DNA from: Ferruginibacter sp. | Lineage (GTDB): Bacteria > Bacteroidota > Bacteroidia > Chitinophagales > Chitinophagaceae | Length of the DNA: 40,035 nt | Assembly: GCA_025352625.1 (NCBI GenBank) | Contig: JANXSR010000312.1 | Location: forward strand, 1 to 40,035 | Direction of reading: 5' to 3' | In this document: positions 33,610 to 40,035 of the stretch, in pieces | How positions within the stretch are numbered: position 1 is the stretch's first letter | Layout: each line of letters opens with the position of its first letter | Translations under genes and position numbers: made by a program | Notes under the pieces: model-generated | Told to the model about the DNA's origin: nothing | Seen by the model: the letters and a program-made list of their open reading frames with translations, nothing else | The model's database searches: none

Positions 33610-34881
33610 ATGGAACAGTACGGAAAAATTCTACTTTTTGCCATGCCTGCCTTTTTAGCACTGGTATTACTGGAAAAATGGTACGGATGGTACAAAGGAA
33701 AGGATACTGTTCCCAACATGGACATGATCGCCAGTTTAAGTTCCGGTGTAACCAATGTTACCAAAGATGTATTGGGTTTAAGTGTTGCCATTTTAAGTTA
33801 CGAATGGCTGGTAACACATATTGCCATTATTCATTTACAGTCAGGCCTGCTTACAATTGTGATTGCTTTTATTGTGTTGGATTTTGCAGGTTATTGGGTA
33901 CATCGGATTGATCATACAATTAATTTTTTCTGGAACAGTCATATTGTCCATCATAGTAGCGAAGAGTTTAATCTTGCCTGTGCGTTGCGTCAAAGCGTTT
34001 CTACTTTTGTAAGGTTATTTGCGTTCCTGTTAATACCCGCTGCATTGTTAGGAGTGCCGTCTATAATAATTGCTACTGTTGCACCTATACATTTGTTTGC
34101 TCAGTTTTGGTATCATACACAACATATTAACCGGATGGGGTTTTTAGAAAAGATATTGGTAACCCCATCACACCACCGGGTGCATCATGCCATCAACAAA
34201 GAGTACATCGATAAAAACTATTCTCAGATATTTATTTTTTGGGATAAACTGTTTGGTACATTCCAGGAGGAGTTACCTGATGTAAAACCAGTTTATGGTA
34301 TTACCAGGCCAGTAAGAACATGGAACCCCATCAAGATAAATTTTCAACACATGTGGTTGATGATACAGGATGCCTGGTATGCAAAAAGTTTTAAAGATAA
34401 ATTGCGTATCTGGTTTATGCCGACAGGATGGAGACCTGCAGATGTTGCTACGAAATACCCCGTGTATAAAATAGATAATGTTTACAGCTTCGAAAAATAT
34501 AACACAAAAAGCGCTACGTTATTGAATGTATGGATATGGATTCAGATGATTATATTGCTGTTATTGATAAGCTATTTATTTGGCAACATTGCAAAAATTG
34601 GAAGTCCGCAAATGTTCCTTTACGGAGGTTTTGTTTTTATTTATGTATACGCTTATTCTGAACTGATGGATGGAAATAAATCTGCCATTGTTTGGGAAAT
34701 TGTGACTGCTTTGGTTGGAATTGGGTTTGTTATTTACTTCGGTGATTGGTTTGGAGCAAGTAAATTATTTTCCCGGATTGGTAGTTTTTTGATAACCTAT
34801 TTTATACTTTCAGCAGCAGTTACCAGCTGGTTTGCTTATTCAACAAATAAACAAACCAGCGAGCTATCTGTTTCATCTTAA
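33610..34881 (+). CDS. Sterol desaturase/fatty acid hydroxylase superfamily membrane protein
   Basis: A 423-residue integral-membrane di-iron oxygenase. The histidine ligands are complete: H98-x3-H102 (HRIDH), H111-x2-HH (HIVHH, 111-115), H169-x2-H172 (WYHTQH) and SHHRVHH (188-193). Several hydrophobic helices lie before and between these clusters. The C-terminal about 130 residues add further transmembrane segments (about 295-410), a layout closer to alkylglycerol monooxygenase (TMEM195) than to the 250-300-residue bacterial desaturases. The substrate is a lipid, perhaps a fatty acid, sphingoid base or ether lipid; the sequence does not decide. Its stop is one base from the stop of the convergent aldehyde dehydrogenase, leaving no room for a terminator between them. 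Confidence 0.88.
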   Translation: MEQYGKILLFAMPAFLALVLLEKWYGWYKGKDTVPNMDMIASLSSGVTNVTKDVLGLSVAILSYEWLVTHIAIIHLQSGLLTIVIAFIVLDFAGYWVHRIDHTINFFWNSHIVHHSSEEFNLACALRQSVSTFVRLFAFLLIPAALLGVPSIIIATVAPIHLFAQFWYHTQHINRMGFLEKILVTPSHHRVHHAINKEYIDKNYSQIFIFWDKLFGTFQEELPDVKPVYGITRPVRTWNPIKINFQHMWLMIQDAWYAKSFKDKLRIWFMPTGWRPADVATKYPVYKIDNVYSFEKYNTKSATLLNVWIWIQMIILLLLISYLFGNIAKIGSPQMFLYGGFVFIYVYAYSELMDGNKSAIVWEIVTALVGIGFVIYFGDWFGASKLFSRIGSFLITYFILSAAVTSWFAYSTNKQTSELSVSS

Positions 34882-34882
34882 T

Positions 34883-36364
34883 TTATACTACTGCTTTAGT
34901 TAATTCATTATTTACCGTTCTCCAAATACCCAGCGGATTTTCATCTTTCAATTCATCCGGCAAAAGATAATTGCTCCAGTTTTGAAAAGCAATTGGCCTT
35001 GCAAAACGTTTAATACCATCAGCCCCCACTGAAGTGAATCTTGAGTCGGTACAGGATGGAAATGGTCCTCCATGGTGCATACTTAAACAAACTTCCACGC
35101 CAGTAGGAACATTGTTCAATATAAATCGCCCACATATATTTTTTACTGCTTCCACCAACTCATCGTTACCTGTGATATCTGCATCTGTAGCCATTAGTGT
35201 AGCTGTTAGTTGACCTTCCAGGAGTTTAGCTACTTCAATCATCTCTGCCATATCCTTGCAACGTATAACAATTGAATAAGGTCCAAACACTTCCTGGTGT
35301 AATACAGGATTGTTCAAAAATGTTTTCCCGCTCGCAGTTGCAACAGTGGGTAAACCGTCGTTTTCTTTCATTGTTATTTCAGACTCCGCTATCAGATGAA
35401 CATCCTCCTGCAATAACGCATTGCTTTTATTTTTTTTATACGCCGCAACAATGCCAGGATGCAACATAGGTGCTGGCGTAATTTTTTGAATTGCTTTACC
35501 TAAATCATGAATAAAGATTTGCAGGGCTTCGCTTTCTACACCAATAATCAATCCCGGATTTGTACAAAACTGTCCAACGCCCAATGTAATGGAACCGGCA
35601 TAAAGTTGTGCAATTTCAGTAGCCGCATTTTTTAATTTTTCAGGCAATAAAAAAACAGGATTGATACTGCCCATTTCAGCAAAAACAGGAATGGGCTCTT
35701 TCCGTTGATTACCCCAATCAAATAATTGTTTACCCCCTGTATAAGAACCCGTAAACCCTACTGCTTTTGTATGTGGGTGTGTTACCAAGGCCTTGCCTGT
35801 TTCAAAACTGGTGCCGTGTATGTGTGAAAAAATCCCCTTGGGCATATTGCATTTATCTGCTGCCAACAAGATGGCATCAGCAACCATTTGCGATGTTTTA
35901 ATATGGGCAGGGTGTCCTTTTACAATAACCGGACAACCGGCCGCAAAAGCGCAGGCTGTATCACCACCCGCGGTTGAATAAGCAAAAGGGAAATTGCTTG
36001 CACCAAAAACCACCACCGGGCCAAGCGGCACCAACATTTTCCTGATATCAGGTTTTGGTGGTACTTTATCCGGAATAGCTGTATCAATACTAGCTCCCAG
36101 CCACTCGCCTTTTTCACAGGCTGCAGCATAGCTGTTTAGTTGAAAAATCGTTCTTCCTCTTTCGCCCCGCAATCTTGCTTCGGGCAAATTGGTTTCAGCC
36201 ATTGCTGTTTGAATTAATGTGTCGCCGCAATTTTCCAATTCAATGGCAATGGCTTTCATAAATTCGGCCCGCTTTGACAATGGTAATTTTCTGTATTCAT
36301 GAAAGGCAGTCCATGCTGCATTCATTGCCATTTCTATTTCTTCTGTAGTTGCGTCATTAATCAT
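34883..36364 (-). CDS. Aldehyde dehydrogenase, 2-oxoglutarate semialdehyde type (N-terminally short)
   Basis: A 493-residue ALDH resembling NADP-dependent 2,5-dioxopentanoate (2-oxoglutarate semialdehyde) dehydrogenases, the last step of hydroxyproline and of non-phosphorylating arabinose or glucarate breakdown. Motifs: GPVVVFGASNFPFAYS with N124, EMGSINP with general base E230, and GVGQFCTNPG with nucleophile C267. The AMAETNLPEARLRGERGRT segment is diagnostic for the subfamily. Related proteins usually have about 510-530 residues, and this one starts inside the region where the first strands are expected. An in-frame TGA 21 bp upstream of the ATG rules out a longer start. It follows the propeller gene (copy B) by 60 bp on the same strand and is probably cotranscribed with it. 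Confidence 0.85.
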   Translation of the reverse strand: MINDATTEEIEMAMNAAWTAFHEYRKLPLSKRAEFMKAIAIELENCGDTLIQTAMAETNLPEARLRGERGRTIFQLNSYAAACEKGEWLGASIDTAIPDKVPPKPDIRKMLVPLGPVVVFGASNFPFAYSTAGGDTACAFAAGCPVIVKGHPAHIKTSQMVADAILLAADKCNMPKGIFSHIHGTSFETGKALVTHPHTKAVGFTGSYTGGKQLFDWGNQRKEPIPVFAEMGSINPVFLLPEKLKNAATEIAQLYAGSITLGVGQFCTNPGLIIGVESEALQIFIHDLGKAIQKITPAPMLHPGIVAAYKKNKSNALLQEDVHLIAESEITMKENDGLPTVATASGKTFLNNPVLHQEVFGPYSIVIRCKDMAEMIEVAKLLEGQLTATLMATDADITGNDELVEAVKNICGRFILNNVPTGVEVCLSMHHGGPFPSCTDSRFTSVGADGIKRFARPIAFQNWSNYLLPDELKDENPLGIWRTVNNELTKAVV

Positions 36365-36424
36365 TTTTGTAAATTTAAATAATCAGGTATAGATGTACCA
36401 GAGTTGATGCGATCATTAACAATT

Positions 36425-39400
36425 TTACTCTTTTAATTTCGTAACAACCTGTAATCTTTGTTTTGATTTTGCAAGTTCATTAAATTTACTAATATCCTTT
36501 TCGAGTACCTGTTTAAGCTGAGTCAACAAAGGATCAATCCTTTCCTTCAATGATTGGTAAGATGCATGCATGGAAGCTGTTGGCTTTGCGTCAGCTGAAA
36601 GTATGGCTGCATTTAAACCGCCTAACTTTTCTTCTAACCGCATAGGAAAACGCAGGTCATCTTCATTTGCCTTTATCTTAGGATTATATAAAGCCTCTTC
36701 AATTTTAGTAAGTGAGTCAATAATTGGTTTTACTATTAATCTAGCTGCTCTTACATCGGTGGAGTCTTCTGTATCTTCCAGGTATTTATTCAACTGTGTA
36801 CGCACGTAAGCAATTTGTTTAGTTGCTTTTCCTATTTCATTTAGTTTATTGTGAACCAACATTGATAAATCAAACTGTTCTTTTAAATCCACTGTGGTAA
36901 AAAGATTTCGTGGATCGGCAACTATGGTAAAAGGTTGTGTTCCAATTAATGAATCGCCTGCAAACATGCTTACTTTATAATTTCCCGGCACTGCATAAGG
37001 CCCTGCAAAACTTCCTTCAAATGTTACTCCTGTGTCTCCTTTTGCCGGAGGATAATGCATATCCCAGGCAAACATGTTGATGGAACTATCGATGGAAAGA
37101 GCACCGTATTTTTTGGTTTTACTTTCATAAAAATCTTTAGAAATTTCTCCGGGTTCGCCATTGATATTTTTAAGACTTGAAAAGCTGATGATACTATCGC
37201 CTGCGGCAGTTTCAAATTTTAATTTTATTTCTTTAGATGGTTTTTCTTTTAAGTAATATCTCACCATCACACCGTCAGGTGTATTGGTGCCTTCCTGTGT
37301 TTTGGGGTCGTCGATCGTTCCTCCTCTTGTTCTATAAGAAGTTCTTGGTTGATATAAATGGTATGCAGATTTTGCAACTGCACCAGATAATTGGTACAAA
37401 GGCGTTATATCATCCAGTATCCAGAAAGAGCGGCCATGTGTTGCAATCACCAGGTCATTTTCTCTCTGTTGAATTTGTATATCATGTACTGGTGTGTTAG
37501 GCAAGTTAAGTTGAAGACTTTGCCAGTTATCACCATCATCAAACGAAACATAGATACCAGTTTCCAATCCGCAATACAGCAATCCCTTTTTCTTAGGATC
37601 TTCCCTCACGCAACGATTGTAAACATTTGCTGGCAAACCGCTGGCGATTAGCTTCCATGTTTTACCAAAATCAGTTGTTTTAAAAATATAAGCCTTGCTA
37701 TCAACCTGCTTGTATCTTGTTGCAGAAATATAGCAGGTGGCCACATCAAAATGCGAAGGTTCAACATAACTAATCATTGCCCAATCAGGCAATGATGCAG
37801 GTGTAACCTTCTGCCATGATTTGCCATCGTCCTGGCTAACATGCACCAGGCCATCATCACTGCCAGCCCATAATACACCTGCTTTTACCGGAGATTCTGC
37901 AAAAGCAAAAACAGTTGCATAGACTTCCGCACCGGTGTTATCTAAAGTAATTGGTCCGCCACTTGGTTTTAGAGTTAATGGATCATGCCGGGTAAGATCA
38001 GGACTGATGTTCTGCCACGTTTGTCCACCATCCAATGTACGATGCACATAGTTGGAAGTAGCGTACATCATTTTTGGATTGTGCGGAGAAAATGCTATTG
38101 GATAGGTCCAGTTGAAACGGTATTTATAGTCTTCGGCACCTGCACCGCTGTGTTGTTCAGGGTACACAGAAACGGCCCTTGTTTGTTTATTTTTTTTATT
38201 GTAGGTAGAAAGCTGTCCATCATATTCACCACCAAAAGTTACTTCTGCATTCAATGGATCCGGCACTATGTATCCAGCTTCTCCTCCAGCAACTGGATAC
38301 CAGTCACTTGCTCCAATTGAATTATCATTGGTGCGACTGGCAATTTTTATACTGCTGTTGTCCTGCTGCGCTCCGTATACATTATAGGGAAATTCATTAT
38401 CTAAGTTTACATGATAGAACTGGGCTGTAGGCAGATCTATATCCGTAAAATATTTACCCCCGTCAAACGTTATCTGTGGGCCACCATCGTCACCCATGAT
38501 CCAATTTTTTGAGTTATCCGGATTGATCCACATATCGTGATTGTCACCATGTCGGTTACTAACTTTGCTCCATGTTACACCTGCATCAATTGATTTAAAA
38601 AATTCAACATTTAGTACATACAAAGTATTTTCATCTTTTGTATCGGCAAATATTTGACTGAAGTACCAGGGTCTTTGTGTCAGGTCATTTTTGGTACTCG
38701 CCAATTCCCAATTCTTACCTCCATCATCACTTTTATAAATACCTGCTTTGCTATTTTCTACTACGGCAAAAAGTCGTTCGTGGTTTACAGGAGAGATAGT
38801 ACAAATGATTTTACCCATTAGCCCCTTTGGCATACCCGGGTTTTCAGAAATCAATTTCCATGTGTCTCCTCCATCCTCGCTTTTATATAAACCACTACCT
38901 TTTCCACCACTGCTCAATGAATATGCGGTCCTGTGTGCCTTCCACATTGAAGCATATAAAATCAATGGATTCACTGGATCCATTTTTACATCTGCGCAAC
39001 CCGTGCTGTCATCATATTTTAAAATATTTTGCCAACTGGTGCCACCATCTTTTGTTCTATACAATCCCCGTTCGTTGTTTGGCCCAAATATTTTTCCCAT
39101 TGCTGCCACATATGCCACCTCTGCATTTTGAGGATGGACTGCAATTGAACCAATAGCATCTGAATTTTTCAAACCAATATGTTTCCATGATTTACCGGCA
39201 TCGGTAGATTTATATACACCATCACCAAAAGAAACATTACTCCTCATTTCAACTTCACCCATTCCCACGTACAAAATATTAGGATTTGATTTGGCAACAG
39301 CAATTGCACCAACCGAAGAAGATGTAAAGTTAGAATCTGAAATAGAAAGCCAAGTATTGCCTCCATCGACAGTTTTCCATACACCGCCTCCAACTTGTCC

Positions 39401-39646
39401 TGCGTAATATGTCATTGGTTCCTTTTCTACACCTGTAACCGCCAAGCTTCGTCCAGCCCTAAAAGGCCCTATATTACGCCACTTCAACCCTTTTAATACA
39501 CTAGCATCATAAACAGTTCCACTAATTTTAGTTGCAGCAACTGACTGTTTTTTTTGGGCGATTAATAAACTTGTAGGAAGTAAAATTGTAAAAAAGAATA
39601 AAAAAGTAAATAAAAAATGCTTTTGAAACCGATCATTAAATCTCAT
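36425..39646 (-). CDS. Secreted Asp-box (BNR/VPS10-like) propeller protein, copy B
   Basis: A 1073-residue exported protein with a signal sequence at about residues 10-30 (HFLFTFLFFFTILLPTSLLIAQ-like; basic MRFNDRFQKH before it). It has the same layout as copy A: two propellers of Asp-box repeats (VWKTVDGGNTWLS, VYKSTDAGKSWKH, LYRTKDGGTSWQN, LYKSEDGGDTWKL, IYKSDDGGKNWEL), then a beta-sandwich and a helical C-terminal region (about 930-1065). Long blocks align with copy A (IGPFR-GRS, GGGVWKT-DGG, YGAQQDNSS, FSPHNPK), and by eye about half of the residues agree. No catalytic centre is identifiable. It precedes the aldehyde dehydrogenase gene by 60 bp. Its promoter should lie in the 39647-39903 gap. 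Confidence 0.88.
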   Translation of the reverse strand: MRFNDRFQKHFLFTFLFFFTILLPTSLLIAQKKQSVAATKISGTVYDASVLKGLKWRNIGPFRAGRSLAVTGVEKEPMTYYAGQVGGGVWKTVDGGNTWLSISDSNFTSSSVGAIAVAKSNPNILYVGMGEVEMRSNVSFGDGVYKSTDAGKSWKHIGLKNSDAIGSIAVHPQNAEVAYVAAMGKIFGPNNERGLYRTKDGGTSWQNILKYDDSTGCADVKMDPVNPLILYASMWKAHRTAYSLSSGGKGSGLYKSEDGGDTWKLISENPGMPKGLMGKIICTISPVNHERLFAVVENSKAGIYKSDDGGKNWELASTKNDLTQRPWYFSQIFADTKDENTLYVLNVEFFKSIDAGVTWSKVSNRHGDNHDMWINPDNSKNWIMGDDGGPQITFDGGKYFTDIDLPTAQFYHVNLDNEFPYNVYGAQQDNSSIKIASRTNDNSIGASDWYPVAGGEAGYIVPDPLNAEVTFGGEYDGQLSTYNKKNKQTRAVSVYPEQHSGAGAEDYKYRFNWTYPIAFSPHNPKMMYATSNYVHRTLDGGQTWQNISPDLTRHDPLTLKPSGGPITLDNTGAEVYATVFAFAESPVKAGVLWAGSDDGLVHVSQDDGKSWQKVTPASLPDWAMISYVEPSHFDVATCYISATRYKQVDSKAYIFKTTDFGKTWKLIASGLPANVYNRCVREDPKKKGLLYCGLETGIYVSFDDGDNWQSLQLNLPNTPVHDIQIQQRENDLVIATHGRSFWILDDITPLYQLSGAVAKSAYHLYQPRTSYRTRGGTIDDPKTQEGTNTPDGVMVRYYLKEKPSKEIKLKFETAAGDSIISFSSLKNINGEPGEISKDFYESKTKKYGALSIDSSINMFAWDMHYPPAKGDTGVTFEGSFAGPYAVPGNYKVSMFAGDSLIGTQPFTIVADPRNLFTTVDLKEQFDLSMLVHNKLNEIGKATKQIAYVRTQLNKYLEDTEDSTDVRAARLIVKPIIDSLTKIEEALYNPKIKANEDDLRFPMRLEEKLGGLNAAILSADAKPTASMHASYQSLKERIDPLLTQLKQVLEKDISKFNELAKSKQRLQVVTKLKE

Positions 39647-39903
39647 ATTGTATTATTTTGGTGGAACTGTAATCTACTTAATAAAATTTATTTCTATTGA
39701 CATTCCAATACATAATTCATAAGATGAATTTTATATCAAAACATGAGAATAACTACTAAACTACATTGGCGTCGCACAATATTGCAGTAGTTCTTATTGC
39801 AGCAATAACTAATGAGGTACGAAACAAAAAAACGAAATAGTAAAAAAGATAATGTATTGATAAGTTGTCCCGGAAATTAAAAAAATAGTTGATTAATAGG
39901 CAT
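39647..39903. other. Intergenic region between the propeller gene and the rRNA terminator
   Basis: AT-rich DNA with no open frame of note. It must contain the leftward promoter of the propeller gene (copy B), but no full TTTG/TAnnTTTG pair was found on the minus strand. Confidence 0.45.
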
Positions 39904-39933
39904 AAAAAAAGCCCCAGTTTATTACTGAGGCTT
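39904..39933 (-). terminator. Intrinsic terminator of the rRNA operon
   Basis: On the minus strand AAGCCTCAGT (39933-39924) pairs with ACTGGGGCTT (39918-39909), 10 pairs with one G-U and a 5-base loop, followed by seven T residues (39910-39904). It lies directly after the 5S gene. Confidence 0.88.
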
Positions 39934-39945
39934 AATTTTAATAAA

Positions 39946-40035
39946 TATGGCAGCTACCTACTCTCCCGGTTGGAATACCAGTACCATCGGCCATAAGGGG
40001 CTTAACTTCTCTGTTCGGTATGGGAAGAGGTGAAC
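39946..40035 (-). rRNA. rrf: 5S ribosomal RNA, 3' part (cut by the window end)
   Basis: Read on the minus strand, the last 90 bases are the conserved 3' three-quarters of a Bacteroidota 5S rRNA: GTTCACCTCTTCCCATACC at loop B/helix III, CCGAACAGAGAAGTTAAGCC, then GATGGTACTGG and GGGAGAGTAGG before the closing helix at TAGCTGCCATA. The 5' about 20-25 bases lie beyond position 40035. Because 5S is normally the last rRNA gene, 23S and 16S should lie to the right on the same strand. The exact 3' end (about 39946) is estimated from the helix I position. Confidence 0.95.

Noticed and set aside
26919..39646. The inverted paralogous propeller genes as terminal repeats of a mobile element
   Set aside because: They are protein-level paralogs with many differences, are single-copy coding genes, and no transposase, integrase or target-site duplication was seen.
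1..40035. tRNA genes, CRISPR arrays, prophage or insertion sequences
   Set aside because: No tRNA T-loop/anticodon arrangement, no regularly spaced repeats and no transposase or phage proteins were recognised on either strand.

Overview
The window looks like a chromosomal stretch of a low-GC member of the Bacteroidota, most like the Chitinophagaceae. The signs are a SusC/SusD pair, a hybrid two-component regulator with an AraC output, lipoprotein signals ending in SC-K/N, several -7 elements resembling TAnnTTTG, and almost no Shine-Dalgarno sequences. No transposase, phage gene, tRNA or CRISPR array was seen. The right end runs into the 3' part of a 5S rRNA gene, so an rRNA operon lies just beyond it.

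Left region (1-12148): a compact fructan-type polysaccharide utilisation locus. A sugar-porter MFS transporter, a SusC-like TonB-dependent receptor, a SusD-like lipoprotein and a secreted GH32 fructan hydrolase are read leftwards as one operon. A divergent hybrid two-component regulator with a periplasmic-binding-protein sensor reads rightwards. A strong hairpin sits between susD and the GH32 gene. Further left is a small secreted protein with one carboxypeptidase-regulatory-like domain. Upstream of it are a good Bacteroidota promoter, a 19-bp dyad over the predicted start site, and a 31-codon open frame that ends in five cysteine codons.

Middle region (12291-26637): a Crp/Fnr-family regulator, then pirin, a nitroreductase and a degenerate receiver-like protein in one tight transcription unit. 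A SulP anion transporter follows on the other strand. Next comes a translationally coupled four-gene cluster: two probable outer-membrane barrel proteins, a lipoprotein glycerophosphodiester phosphodiesterase and a secreted calcineurin-like phosphatase. A DUF4846 lipoprotein, a tricorn-like S41 protease, a diacylglycerol-kinase-family lipid kinase and a K+ channel with an RCK domain complete the region.

Right region (26919-40035): two paralogous secreted Asp-box (BNR/VPS10-like) propeller proteins of about 1040-1070 residues face each other. Between them lie a GH127 beta-L-arabinofuranosidase cotranscribed with a DadA-like FAD dehydrogenase, a sterol-desaturase-family hydroxylase, and an aldehyde dehydrogenase of the 2-oxoglutarate semialdehyde type. 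GH127, a D-hydroxyproline-dehydrogenase-like enzyme and this aldehyde dehydrogenase would fit use of hydroxyproline-linked arabinosides from plant cell-wall glycoproteins. This is an inference, and the epimerase and deaminase of that route are not in the window.

The most unusual signals are the polycysteine leader frame with its promoter and dyad, the coupled GDPD/phosphatase/barrel cluster, the possible hydroxyproline-arabinoside set, the receiver-like protein with no phosphorylation site, and a perfect 12-bp dyad in the SulP divergent region.
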